Shown here: positions 33,561 through 45,159 of the stretch, one piece after another
How the letters are laid out: each line of letters opens with the position of its first letter
How positions within the stretch are numbered: position 1 is the stretch's first letter
Assembly: GCA_973895155.1 (NCBI GenBank)
Contig: OZ316899.1
Location: 11,594,001-11,658,000, forward strand
DNA length: 64,000 nt
Source: Marsupella aquatica
Taxonomy: Eukaryota; Marchantiophyta
Direction of reading: 5' to 3'
Translations under genes and position numbers: made by a program
Notes under the pieces: model-generated
What the model was told of the DNA's origin: nothing
What the model saw: the letters and a program-made list of their open reading frames with translations, nothing else
Database searches by the model: none

Positions 33561-34227
33561 TCATTTTTTACCTTGTCTCTCTTTATGTGGAGAGTTTAGA
33601 AGAAGATAACATCTAATGTCACTTGCATGTGATAGTTTCTCAAGACAATGCCAAAGAATTGTTAGAAGAAAATTATCGCCATGATTGGCATGCGTGTAGG
33701 GCACTGGAAATAGTCCGATCAATCTTGGGTTGGCAAATGCCTTAAGGGGGGAGTCATCCACAAGGAGCGTGTTGGTTTCATCATATAGATTTCCAAATCC
33801 ACTCCATACCACCCAAAAATCCTTCAATAGCACATTTGCTTTTCCGTTTGTATTGTCACGCCTTTGAAGGCATGTGTCAAAGGCTTCCACCTGTGTGAAT
33901 ACAAACTTAAGTTTCAACCGCTCCTTAGTTAACAGTGAACATCATGTTCAACATTTTCACTGTTTGCTGTACCCCAGCACATGTCCAAATTGCAACATCA
34001 AATCGGTCAAAAACCAACTTTAGAAAGTCATGGAGCCCTGGCCTTTCTGTATACATGCGACTAATTCCATTTTTTCTATCCCAATGCACTCCACTTGGGG
34101 TCACAACATTTCTGGATTTGCCCTTGCTTTGGAATTCAACCGAATCCCAAAGTATTTTGTTAAGATCCAAAATCAGCAATTTGCGCTTGATGGAAGGTCT
34201 TGGTTCTGCAAGTGCAACAAATACCAA
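33561..34227 (-). pseudogene. FCP1/NIF-like phosphatase gene (copy 2)
   Basis: The minus-strand frame 34227-33925 encodes KRKLLILDLNKILWDSV, then RPGLHDFLKLVFDRFDVAIW and TCAGVQQTV. Frame 33917-33561 continues with KDFWVVWSGFGN, YDETNTLLVDDSPLKAFANP and SLIG/LFPVPY-like segments. The order matches FCP1-homology phosphatases. The first motif reads DLN in place of D-x-D, as in copy 1 (DMN). A one-step frame change at about 33920 or a short intron separates the halves. A further frame at 33493-33185 (MLDLNSNEISWNMKHRICSL) may be a downstream exon. The methyltransferase-like gene lies just upstream on the same strand. Confidence 0.6.
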
Positions 34228-34452
34228 TCTTAGAGAAAAACCACATTTGAAGTTTGGATAGAGATCATCTCAATCCAAAAACACAAGTGGCCAACCACAA
34301 AGAAAATCTGCATACTGACAATATTCATTGAGAAACCATAAAGAGGAAATGGATATTGATATTTATGCTCTAATTGTTAGGCTTGAAGTATAATTATACA
34401 GACTATATTATATCAAATTGATAAGGTCACATGGCTAAATCTTAGCCCTTGG

Positions 34453-35810
34453 CTAACAATGAGATCCATATTCATCAATCATGATATCATCACCGAGCTC
34501 CTGTTGGATCTCATAATTGACATCGGATGTACTCTCCTCTACCCAATAAGGTGCAGACCAAACTGGAGTTATCAATCCCAATTCTCCGCTTCTATAAGCT
34601 GGATCTTTCTTATGCTTTTTGTACAAGTCATTGTTCAAAATTGATTGAGCAGCATCCAACGGTACTTCGGTTCCTACATCTGGTCCACTTTTCCACACAT
34701 AACATCGACAATCATATTCAAGTGACTTATATCCCATTGATCCTACTCTCTTCCCTTTCTTTTTTGAGAGTGGAAGGATGACAGGACTTCTTGATTGTGA
34801 CCGAACAAACACTAATTTGTCATCAGAAGCGGAAAAGAGTGTATTAGGACAAATTGAAGCACCTGCCTGGTTGTCAGCAGTCGTGGATGCACTTGCTTCA
34901 TTGACGGGAATGTCAGGTACTTGGATGGTTTCTGGTCTCAATCCCAATGTGTCAAGTTCATTGGACTCACCATGCCTCTCCGCACCTTGATTGAGAAGGT
35001 TGTTTGAAGAAAGTTTCTCAAATGTATCAACTTCTGATTCTCTCATTTTCTCCATCTCTTGTCCAGGCACTTGTGGATGGAGACCATCTCTATCCAAGTT
35101 ATCATGAAACTGGCCCTCGTTGGGGCCCATGGGGGCAACATCTGTAATTGGTGAACTACAAGGTGCAGATCCAACAATCATGTCGTCTTCCACAAGGTCA
35201 ATATCTTCACCCTCACCAACTTGGTCATCCAAATTCTTCACATATGCGCCTTCCGATGGCCCATCACCTTTACTGATTGGTCAGCTCCATCTTCTTGATC
35301 ACCATCTGATTCGTCATGAATAGCAACAGTGGCAGTAGAGGGTTCCCAATGTCTAGAACTTCCACCGCCATAGCGATCATAGCAATCTTTGATGGTGGGA
35401 ACCCTCTCACAAAGGAACAAAGCATATGCTTCCACAAAATGTCTCTCATGTTGAGAGTCACAATAAACAAAACATTCACGTTGAGAAAAAAGGGATGTCT
35501 TCATCACTTGACCGCCAGAGAAAAAGTCAAGAATCAAATCCTCCGGTTTGGATAATGTTTGGCATGAGGATTCACCCATCCACCGCGAGCCCCAACAGTC
35601 TCAAATCAAGGTGCCATGTGCAAAAGTATTGCCGCCTCTTCTGGGGTCATCACAATTCGTAGATCTTCATCCATTGACTCCTTGCCCATGTCCTTTCCCT
35701 TCGCCGTTCCATTCCTTTTGATCTTCTCAACCACAAAATCAGTATCCTTTTCACCATACACCCATTTTGGCTTCATTTGGTTGGAGTCGCGGAACTCGAC
35801 TACCTTAACA
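34453..35810 (-). pseudogene. DNA-methyltransferase-like gene, degenerate
   Basis: The minus strand encodes FRDSNQMKPKWVYGEKDTDF (about 35790), then PEEAAILLHMA, then a Gly-rich block, and in a shifted frame KPEDLILDFFSGGQVMKTSL followed by RECFVYCDSQHERHFVEAYA. The LDFFSGG motif with an acidic residue after the next strand is the S-adenosylmethionine-binding signature of N6/N4-type DNA methylases. The typical DPPY-like catalytic motif is not seen in this part. Frame changes occur near 35530 and at 35240. The downstream part (35241-34453) holds YDCRCYVWKSGPDVGTEVPL and an acidic tail. The 5' end is cut at about 35810 by GC-rich DNA. The identification rests mainly on one motif. Confidence 0.45.
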
Positions 35811-37250
35811 CTTAGCTCCGGCGTCGCTGACTCCGACGCCGAGCTCCCTTATGGTCCAGGCCTGGATAGGCCATCCGGGGAGGACTTAGCATGGGGAGAC
35901 TTGTGGGCAATGAGACGTGGCACTGGCGAGGCAAGGGGCCAAGCTGGGGACACACACTAAGGACTTGGACTAGCCTATGGCTGGTCGGGTCAAGGGGAAA
36001 TGGGCCGGGTTCAAGGATGGCTGTCCGGACCGTCGGATGTACTTTGAGTTCTGAGGGCTTGGGAGTGAGCTCCTCTTGGGCCCAAGGCCAATGGAGTTGA
36101 CGCCATTGGCAACGGACGCTTGGGGCGCAAGTTGTGGCCCGATCCGGGTTGGGCCGGTCGGGGCCCCCGAGCGGCGATCAGACCTGAGGGCCTAGGCATG
36201 AGCACTAGGTCGGCCCGGTCACAACGGGCTAAGGCACTCCGCTTGCGGATGCCTATCAAGAAAGTTATGGGCATTGCCAGTTGGTGGCGCTCCCATTATG
36301 CGCGATGGGATCCGGGTTTGGGGCCAAATGTTTAGGGACCAAAGCTGGTCCGGGGGTGGCAGGTCTCCAGAAGCATATATGAGGGGAGTGGTGTCTCCCT
36401 GGGGGCTAAGGCCGAGCCGAAGTCGTTAGCCGCGGCACTAAGGGCGGTCGCGACACTAAGGGAAACCACCAAACGGAAATGACGATATCTTCCCAACGGG
36501 GAGTCTGTTGGAGGACTTCTTGGGTGCGTTGGAAAGCTCTTGAGGAGGGCTACGTCCTCTTGAGCTCAGCTGGGTCTGGGGGTGCCGTGGGTTCTTCTGG
36601 TTTGCGGGTGTTAGCTCGCCTGCTTGCCAAATCCTGCCGAACAACAGCCAAACCGCGTTCAGTCTCCCAAGGGAGCTTGCGTTGGGGAGGCAAGGCCAAG
36701 TAGGTGTGGAGGCTGAGTTCCAAGGGTGCTCGGCCCCTAGACCACCAGTGGGGCAAACCAGGAGCGGGTGCTAGAGTCAGGGCCGTTCTGGTCCCGGTGT
36801 GTTGGGACAAGCTTAGGACAAGCTTTGGGCCATGAGCATGTCCTGGGGTCAGGGCGGTCAGTTGGTGATGGATAGGTACAAGGGGGAACCCGGGCTGCGC
36901 CCAAGGAAGGAGCTGTTCTAGATAAACAGTGGGCGTGAGTTCTGGTTCCGGCTTATGGCGTCGGGAGGACCTATCGCTGACCTATTTACCAACATTTGTT
37001 GAGCTTGGGTTAGGATGCTAGACTTGGTGAGTTCTAGATCCAGAAGGGTTACTTACCAAGGTGTTTGGTTGCTTGTGCAGATAGGGAGGACTGTTGAGTA
37101 GCGGTTGTGCTAGAGAGCAAGTGCGGCTTTGTATGGGAGGGGCCGCTGATGGTGCAAGGGGCACTAGGTTACTTGCTCGAGGTATTCAGTGGAGGCGTTC
37201 GGGCACCAAGGGCACTTAGGCATGAGTGTTGGGATTGGTGAGGGCGCTGG
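35811..37250. other. GC-rich stretch without a supported gene
   Basis: A sharp rise in G+C compared with both sides. Open frames on both strands are long only because of composition (Arg/Pro/Gly-rich on one side, low complexity on the other) and show no motif. It begins where the methyltransferase-like gene is cut and ends where a family-B LTR piece starts, so it is probably itself an inserted element. I could not identify ends. Confidence 0.4.
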
Positions 37251-38516
37251 GTGGCACGGTCCACCACTGGGAGTAATGCGGCTTCTCAAGCTGTCGTGAT
37301 AGAGGAGGTACAACCGACGCCAACCTCAGGCAGGATCACGGTAGATCCACCCCTAGAAGGCGGGGATGGTAAGGCCGAGGCCGGAACAATCAGTGATGAA
37401 GCCGGGGTATTGGATCCTCCACTAGAGCATGTTGGGGAGGCCGTAGCCTTATTAGAGGCCGTGGCCGATGCTGAGACCAAAGCCGAGGGTGGACCCAGTC
37501 AGGCCGATGAAGAGTTGACTTAGTCCGGGGCAGGTAATCTGTCAGAGGATGGACCTACGGCAATGGCTGCGGAAGAAGCACTGGGGGCGTCCATTGAGGA
37601 TCAGCCACCGCTACCATGATGGTGGTGGAGGGCCGCTCCTTTTAAGGAGGGCGAACGTGGAGGGAGGAGGCATGAGTGGGCAGGGTGGGCTCAGATCTCC
37701 AAGTTTAGAACTAGGATCAGGACCAAGAGGCGGCCCTGACACTTAGATTAGTGGGATTGCGGATCCACTGGTAAGAGCAACACTTGTGCTCCCTCCTCGC
37801 TGTACGTAGGTAGATTATAGTTAGGTAGATTAGGCTTACGCTGCAAAGAATTAGGCGGATCCACTGCCAGGATAAGTACATGGGCTGCGGGGAGTTCAGG
37901 GCCTTCTTCTTTAGCAAGTTTTTAGTGCACCAGCAGGGCTGGGATCAGGTAGTAAAAGAATCTCTCGGTTAGTTATACTGTGACCCTTGTGTATATTCAC
38001 GTTTCCTCATGCCTAAGAGATGAATAGAGTTGGCCTCACGGCTTAGTTCGCAGATCTTGTGTATGAGAAGTATTGTTTGTATGGCAAGTGCATGGTATAA
38101 CTCAGTAAGAATGAGTCATTTTGCTATTTGTGTGTTGCATTAACTTGTTTGAAGATTGCCCACATCAACCAAGAGAAGGGAGTAAGCAAGGTAGTAAGAG
38201 TTGGATGTGTCGAGCTGAGAGAGGTCTTAGCGGCTTACCCAAGCCAGTTGGGGATCATTCCGACGGTGGAATCCAAACATACCTAAAGGAAGACCAAGAG
38301 AGGAGACCAAGGGAAGACATAGAAGAGGCCGGCTACGTGTCTCATGACCCGATGAAGGATCTATCCAGTATATGTGTGTAAAATGTTAGTAGAAGGAGGT
38401 TAGCAGCGTCCCATGCCGCTAAGCCGCAAAACCGGCCTGGCCAAGGGTGAAACCTGCGGGAATCGGCTTGTGCAAGGGGGTTTCTTGGGTTTAGGGAGCC
38501 ATGGGATGCACCACAG
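37251..38516 (+). repeat. Family-B LTR, 3' fragment
   Basis: It matches 25010-26289 of the solo LTR: the end of the LTR ORF (VVIEEVQPTPTSG against VVTKEVDPAPTSG, then the acidic tail) and all of the 3' non-coding part to GGATGCACCACA. The 5' part is missing. The right end coincides with the LTR terminus. Confidence 0.75.
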
Positions 38517-39041
38517 GAGCCGGGCTCCGTTGTAGTGTATACTCCTCGGCCTAGGGTCTGTTCGTTCACGAGGTGTCGGGTCAACCAATCGTAAGTGTAT
38601 GATCATAAATGAATGAAATCCTTTCCCCTCAATTCCTTCGTGTAAATCGAGATTTATGTTTATGTGTAAACGCATGTATGAGTCTCGTGTGCAAGTATCA
38701 ATGCCAGGCCAAACACGTTATGCCAAGCATGCAGATTACGGATACGGGGTTGCGAGCCGGGGTTGAGCACTTGTACTAATGGATCTGGATTGAAGGTGGT
38801 AACACGAAGGCTTAGAAGTCCGTAAGCCGGGGTTGACCCCGTGTCAACTAAGGTACGTTCCGGCGGCGAAACACAAACTATACCTAGGAGGTGTCTGTAC
38901 ATAACAATAAGCGCACTTAGCGCTAGTTTACGTGAGTTAGGAGCATTCCGTGCATCCCTCCCTGCCCAAACCCTCATATTTACGAAGGATGTGCCTGTCT
39001 AAGCCGAAGCCCGGGTTAAGGCCTAGGTTGACAACGTGACA
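38517..39041 (+). repeat. Family-A LTR 3' end (A5)
   Basis: It matches the reverse complement of 40661-41190. It starts at GGAGCCGGGCTCCGTTG and ends in AACGTGACA, the family-A LTR terminus. It abuts the family-B terminus on its left. Confidence 0.7.
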
Positions 39042-40020
39042 CAATAGAGGAGATGGACGCAATGAAGTGGGATAACGAGCCTCTCCTGGACCAAGTCCAG
39101 ATTCTCAAGCAAGACGCCGATTGGCTGAGGAGGCAACGGGACGGCCGCTCCAAGTCCCACTTGGACATGTCTGGCAAACATGCCAAACATTAGGCAGCAT
39201 GGTGGATTTAGAATAGCGTAGGTTTAGCCACAAAAATCAACCACTTCCGACAAGTGCCAAAACTAGTTAGCGGCACTGTCAATCTTTCTTTAGCGTAGGA
39301 TCTTAGAGTAAAGACAAGCCATTTTGCGGTCTGGCAGTTAGCTGAAATTAGCATAAATTAGAATTCAAGCACGTGACTGTTCTTGGCCATGGCTCTTAGT
39401 TAGTATTTAGTGCACCCCCCAATAGAGGCAAGGTGGATTTTTAGGTTCAAAAATGAGCATCCGTAGGATGTGTGGGGAGTCCCGGCCTTCATGAATAAGA
39501 GAGCAACAAGGATTGAGGGTACGACTAAGTTTGCTGGGCGAGTGCGGAGCCGGGTTCCGTTGTAGTGTACTTCTCTTTGCCGTTGGGCCTGGTTATTCAG
39601 AAGAAGTCGAGTCAACCGTGTGTATATGCATAACGGATTCTGAAGTAAAGTCTTTTCCCCACTATTTCCTTCGTGTAAATCAAGATTGTATGTTGTGAAT
39701 ATTGTTGGAATTGTAAATCTTGTGTGTGAGTAGAGAATGCTTGGCCAAACGCGCTATACAAGCTGCACACTGAGTGTCAGCTGCGGATAGTGGTTGCGAG
39801 CCCGGGTTCGATACCTGTATTATCGGATCCGGATCGGAGGCGGACAACACGAAGGCTTAGAAGTCCTTAAGCCAGGGTCGTTGCAGCTATCGACTTAAGG
39901 TAAGTTCCAGCGGCGGAATACAAAGTATACCTATGATGCATGTAAGAATAGGGTTGGGCACATTTAGTGTCAAGTTATGGGAATAAAGTACCATTTGCAC
40001 ATCCCTCCTTGCCCACAACC
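39042..40020 (+). repeat. Family-A LTR 3' end (A6)
   Basis: It starts with the last part of the LTR-ORF coiled coil (LDQVQILKQDADWLRRQRDG) and continues through the 3' non-coding part to CATCCCTCCTTGCCCAC. It is closer to A1 (14690-15640) than to the full-length element. Both ends are truncated. Confidence 0.7.
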
Positions 40021-40655
40021 TTGACATCACAAAACTGAATTTTTTTTTGTTTTGTATCTATTGGACATAAGAGTGATTGCTACAAATGGCTATGTCCAAT
40101 TTATGTTTTATGCATGACACCATGCCATCTTAATATGCTACAACAAATTCATCTATTTTATATCCGAATGATGTCTATGCAATGCTGAAAGTTCATTTAA
40201 TTACATTATGAAACATATATACTTTTGATGTAGACTTGCTATTGACATTTTAATTTGTTTGATATAAACCTTATGTTCCATCTATAATTGGTGTGTAAAC
40301 TACACATATATAACTGTCATAAGTTATTGACCAAATAAGCTTAAAAAACTTTTGATTTCAAAAACTTTGGAGTAAATATTTAACTTAAATACATGAAATA
40401 TTTCCACAAAATTCTCATGCAAGTTAAAGTAAGGAGAAAGGGAAAACTTTATTTCAACAAACTTTGTTACTCAAACTACATAGTATTTCCCAGAGTCTTG
40501 CTTTGTCTCCTAGTATTGCTACTATTTATAGAGATAACTTTAATCCAATAAAGTGTCAACATGTGAAGATACCACAGCCGGTTGGACACATTCACCGGTG
40601 GTAACCTCTAAAAGACCTCATTGCCAAAACACATTTTCAGCTAACTACCCCTTTG
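40021..40655. other. A/T-rich DNA, no gene seen
   Basis: No coding frame. A small inverted repeat (ATTGGACATA and TATGTCCAAT, about 40069-40110) is the only structure noticed. Confidence 0.4.
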
Positions 40656-41571
40656 CTCAGTGTCACGTCGTCAGTCTTGGCCTTACTCCGGGCTTCGGCT
40701 TAAACAGGAACACCCTTTGTCAAAATGAGGGTTGGGGCAGGGAGGGAGGCACGGAATGCACCCAACTTACGTAAAATAGCGCTAAGTGCGCCTATCATCA
40801 TATACGGACACCTCCTAGGTATGGTTTGTGTTCCGCCGCCGGAACGTACCTCAATCGATAGCAAGATTGACCCTGGCTTAAGGGCTTCTAAGCCTTTGTA
40901 TTGTCCGCCTTCGATCCGGATTTTGATGATATGGGTGCTCAACCCGGGCTCGCAACCACGTACACGCAAGCTGCACCCCGTGCACTACTTGGGTAGTGCG
41001 TTCGGCCAAAGCGTTGGCACCTATACACGAGATTCACACACATACATACGCACAAGCATAAAATCTCGATTTACACAAAGGAAATAACGGGAAGGGATTT
41101 TACTCCATAAGACATGCACATACACTTAGTTGACCCGAATGCTCTGGAGTGAACAGGTCCGAGGCCGAGGGTGTACACTACAACGGAGCCCGGCTCCGCA
41201 CTCGCCCAGCGAGCTTAGTCTTACACCCTCCCCTTGGTACTCTTTCACTCCCAGAGGTCGGGACTCCCCGCACATACCACGGCTGTCCAACACTGAGACT
41301 AAAAATCCCCCCTGCCACTACCGAGGGGTGCACTAAATACTAAGGGCCGAGGAACGGAGTGTCCTCCCGCCCGAAGATTTGCTGACTTAGGTCCTAACTA
41401 ATCTGATTGTCAGGCCGCAAAATGGCTGTGTCTTATTAGAAGATCCTAACCTACGCAGGCTGGACAGCATGGCGGTGCTGCTCTAACTAGGGCTATTCCT
41501 AACCCTATTCTATTCCTACTCCGCCGCTAATGCGCCTTTGCTAACAACTCATCGGCGGCTGCAACTTTGGG

Positions 41572-43563
41572 TCATAGTTGCATAAGCTCAGCCTCTTGAG
41601 CCGCAACTTCGTTCTTTAAGAATACAGACTCCACCCGGTACTGCTCTATCCTCTGAAGGGCCTCTGACTGGGCCCGACCTGCCTTTACTACGGCAACCAA
41701 CTCCTGATTGAAGAAACAGGCTACCTTCCGGGCCATGAACTCCCCGGTATCCCGGGCAATTTGATGAGAGAAATCTCCTAGAAGCCCATTCAGAAATGTA
41801 CCCGGTACGAAGAGTTCTGGGTGGTCCAGGTTGTGCCTGTCCGGATTTGGGCACGGGCAGACGTCAACATGCGCGGGGGCCGGGGCAATGACATCCAGCC
41901 CTGGAGATGTAGTGTTGGAAGGGGTTGGAGTGTCCTCCTCCAGCAATGTCCAGTCCTCCGGAATAGCCACTGGTGGGTCTTCGGGAGACCCGGGCTCAAG
42001 TAAGGCCTCCGCTGTCCCAATTTCTGTACTTGGCCCGGCCTGGTTGATCGCATCTACGGTTGCGATTACCGACCCATCCGGTACCTCATCGGCCACGGCT
42101 ACAGCTAATTGTGGAGGTGGGGTGGGTGAAGCCTGCGTGGCCGCTGGACTTCGGGCCTTGGGTTGGGGCCGTCTCTCCAAGGCCGGGAAAACCCACCTAG
42201 CTGGGACCACCTTTGTTACGTTGACACGGGGAAGGGTTCGTCGATCAAATCGAGCGTACCACTCGAGAATGATCTCAATGTGGCTAGCAAAATACGCCTT
42301 CCCGCCAATGTATAGCGTCTTTCTTCGCCGCTCCATCTCTTCATGGAATTTCTTAGAGAAGTACGACGCCCACTTCCTAGGTCGATATGCCCCCGGGAGC
42401 CCGTGATTCAACTCGATGGTCACCTTTGGGTAACCCGAAGATCATCTTGAGCCGTTCTTCCGTGAGGGACATATTCCTTCCCCGCAGCCGAGTATGTTGA
42501 CGTGCGTCGTCATAATTCTTGACGAATTCCGTCATGTCCTCCCCGTAGTACCTGCAAGTGTTCCAAGGGAGAGAGGCAAGGTGCTCGAATCCCTGAGTTT
42601 TCAGGTACACCGCATGTTTGGGATGGAGGATGTTTTTATGCACATTTTCCCCCATGCGGTGCATTGTCACCTTGGTCGCGGCTACCGTGGCCATTGGTAA
42701 CCCGGATGCAGCAGTAGGTTCCTTCCTCTTCTTCCCCTGTGACTGGCTCTGGGAGGGTGACACCTCCCCATCCTCTTGATCGGGCATAGGTAGTGCTACC
42801 GCCGTTAGTATTGGGCCCGGGGCGGCCACGATCATCGTGTTGTCTGCTGGAGCCGCTCCTTGGGTCCGGACATGGGGAGGGGACGATGTAGTGTCGGCCC
42901 CCTCAGTGTTCGCTCCTCTAGGCCGCCTGAGCAAGGGTGGGGTAGCCTCGTCGTCGTCGCTAAGGTCCATAGCATTGATGACGGAGCATACTTGTACTGG
43001 CGGGGCGATCGGCGGTGGGGGTTGGCTAGGCTAAGGCTGAGATTGAGGCTGAGCTAGAGTCTGCGTTGGCGCGGGTACGGGTATGGGGTCGACTAGGCCG
43101 GTGCCGACGGTTGAGGGTCTAGTTCCCATGAAGCTCTGTAGGTGCTGGTAGAAGTTCTCCGAAGCAAGTGCCAACGGCCTTGTTGAACGGGTAGTGCTGG
43201 ACTCGCTGTTGATGATAGCCTGAACCTGAGCAGGGATGTGGTCAAAGTGATGCCGTTGCAAGTCGATTGTACCTGGGATATTGAAGACCTCGTCCGGAAG
43301 CCGAAGCAATGCTTCCCAAAAACCGATATATTTATCTCCCTTGAAGAAGTACCCTGATACCTCTGCTGGTCGGTAAAGCTTGCTCTGAGACGGGTAGTCA
43401 AAGTTAAGGATATAGTGGTGTCGTCCTGCTAGGCGGATGGCTCTCTCATACTCGCATTCGATTTCGTTTGGGCTGGGTTGGCGTGTTTCAATGAGTCGGC
43501 CAAGTGTCTTCCGGTAGATAGGAACTGCGTCCAGAATTGAATGGCCAAACTGGAGAGGATCGT
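41572..43563 (-). pseudogene. Family-A LTR-encoded protein, 3' LTR copy
   Basis: The frame runs from about 43563 without a clear ATG at its start (HDPLQFGHSILDAVPIYRKT). It continues through GRHHYILNFDYPSQ, a Gln/Pro-rich linker, MHRMGENVHKN, LKMIFGLPKG, KFHEEMERRRKTLYIGGKAY and SHIEIILEWYARFD, a Pro/Ala-rich linker and a short coiled coil ending at 41572. Damage: a TAG near 43032, where the 5' LTR copy has CAG, and a one-base insertion near 42381. No catalytic motif or transmembrane segment is visible. The protein would be the first one translated from an RNA started at the LTR TATA box. Function unknown. Confidence 0.75.
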
Positions 43564-43669
43564 GTGCGACATTCAGAGGAGATAGCAGTGGCGACTAAGA
43601 GAAAATGAGAGAGCTGGGGTCGAAGGTGGCACGTGGACTGATGGACTGGTGCACTACAAAGGGTCGGCT

Positions 43670-43684
43670 CCCCTTTTATACCTT
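43670..43684 (-). promoter_or_regulatory. TATA box of the 3' LTR
   Basis: On the minus strand GGTATAAAAGGGGAGCC, about 360 bp inside the LTR and about 110 bp upstream of the LTR ORF. The same sequence occurs in the 5' LTR at about 52357-52370. A start site roughly 30 bp downstream would place the ORF in R/U5. Confidence 0.65.
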
Positions 43685-43835
43685 GAGGGCTCATCGATCA
43701 CCCGACATCTCCTTGTTGCTTATAGGCTGAACCGTTCATGCTTGTAGTGTACCGGCCACTCCGCCGGTCTGAGTCAGCGCGTGTCAGTGGCCGCTTCTCT
43801 AAGTTCGTTATACGGACCCGAGGGAGGGGCCCCTC

Positions 43836-43856
43836 CACGCTCGCAACCCGAGCGTG
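43836..43856 (-). repeat. LTR stem-loop (3' LTR)
   Basis: CACGCTCG-CAACC-CGAGCGTG: a perfect 8-bp stem with a 5-base loop, preserved at 52523-52543 in the other LTR. It lies upstream of the TATA box, so it is probably DNA-level and not in the transcript of that LTR, although a transcript that reads through would contain it. Confidence 0.6.
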
Positions 43857-44006
43857 CGAATGGCGACACGCCGCCAGTCCGAACATGAATTCCCCTTATT
43901 GACTAATGATTTTCTACTCATAATGGTTACCTAAATACTATCGTTATGCTAATAATAGCGGCCTAAGATACCCCTAACGCGCATGCTAAGCGCAGTTTAG
44001 ACCGAA

Positions 44007-45159
44007 TTACTCATTACTCGCCATACCGGCGGTGTTACATAGCTCCCTGCTTAACTGTGAAGCGTCCTCGCGAACATCACTTTCGGCGTCATCGTCTTGA
44101 TGGTGGTACTTCTTTACACGATCGTAACTGACTCGCGTGGGGAGTAAATCACCGGCGTACGTCGCAAGCTCCAAAGATCCGTTAGGGTAGATCTGATTGA
44201 CTAGGAAGGGCCCTAACCAACGGGTATGAAGCTTCCCTAGAAACTGTATGTACCTACTATCGTACAGAAGGACCAGATCGCCTGTCACGACGTCAACCTT
44301 CCGTAGTCCTTTGTTGTGCTGCTTCTTAGAAGTTGCCTGCTGGTTTACGGCGTGTCGAGATGCTAGTAGCCGTGCCTCTTCTAAGGCTTCAATCTGATAA
44401 GCTCGATCTGACAAACTTTCAGGTTCGGGCAAGCGATCCCGAATGCTGACCCGTGGAGTGTGTACTTCAAACTGGACGGGCACCAATGAATGTTGGCCGA
44501 ACACGAGAAAGTACGGGCTGTGACTCGTAGTAGTTTTGTAAGCTAGATTATACGAGTACACCGCTGCGTACAACTTATCATCCCAATCCGTTTTGTGCGC
44601 AGCTACAGTTTTGTTGAGGATCTTCCCAATGATACCCATTGGCTCTCTCTGTCATCCCGTTGGCTTTAGGATGATACGGGGTAGTCTTGCGGTGCTTGAC
44701 TAGGTGACGCTCCGTAAGCTGGGCTACAGTGTCATTGAGGAAGTGTGTTCCACGGTCGCTTACCAATTCTAAGGGCGGTCCGAACCGGGTGAAAATCTGT
44801 TCATATAAGAACCTGGCGCTGGTTGCGTCGTCGTCCTTCACCGTAGCCCGCGCTTCGACCCACTTGGTGGAGTAATCTATAGCTAGCAGGATGTACCTGC
44901 ATCTTTGCCTTCGGGTAACGGGAGAGAACGGCCCAATGTAATCAATACCCCACTTTTCAAAAGGTGCTAAGGGAAGCACGGACGTGAGAGGGTGATGATG
45001 AGCTCATCTCGGGGCCCCAGCCCGTTGACACAGGTCACAGCCCTTGATGAAGCGTTGTACATCCCGATGCAACGTAGGCCACCAATACCCCGAGTCCAGA
45101 ATCTTTCGGGCTGTCGTGATAGCCGCGAAATGGCCTCCAGCTTCTTCTTCATGCAAGGC
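44007..45159 (-). pseudogene. Integrase of the gypsy element
   Basis: An HHCC zinc module (HEEEAGGHFAAITTARKILD...GCDLCQRAG) is followed by a TGA near 45002. The core domain keeps all three acids: WGIDYIGPF, LVSDRGTHF and NGMTERANG. A frame change near 44645 leads to the C-terminal part (44639-44007) with GDLVLLYDSR and KLHTRWLGPFLV. The frame runs through the purine-rich tract and ends within the first 33 bases of the 3' LTR. No chromodomain is evident. Integrase inserts the DNA copy, here with a 5-bp duplication. Confidence 0.85.
44040..44052 (-). promoter_or_regulatory. Polypurine-like tract before the 3' LTR
   Basis: On the minus strand AAGCAGGGAGCTA lies immediately before the LTR start TGTAAC, the position of the plus-strand primer. 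It is short and imperfect. Confidence 0.5.

Larger units (their letters stand above)
40661..44039 (-). repeat. 3' LTR of the gypsy element (3379 bp)
   Basis: On the minus strand it begins TGTAACACCGCCGG and ends GACGACGTGACA. It contains a TATA box at 43673-43682, a short stem-loop at 43836-43856, the LTR ORF (43563-41572) and a roughly 0.9-kb 3' non-coding part. It is about 800 bp longer than the 5' LTR, because that copy carries an internal deletion. Confidence 0.9.

Noticed and set aside
36011-36274. Basic Pro-rich frame in the GC-rich block
   Set aside because: Composition effect; overlapping open frames on both strands and no motif.
40661-44039. Family-A segments at 40661-44039 and 50151-52726 as two separate DNA elements with TGTSACG inverted ends
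   Set aside because: Neither has its own target duplication. The CTCAG duplication lies outside the pair, and a primer-binding site and gag-pol lie between them, so they are the LTRs of one element.
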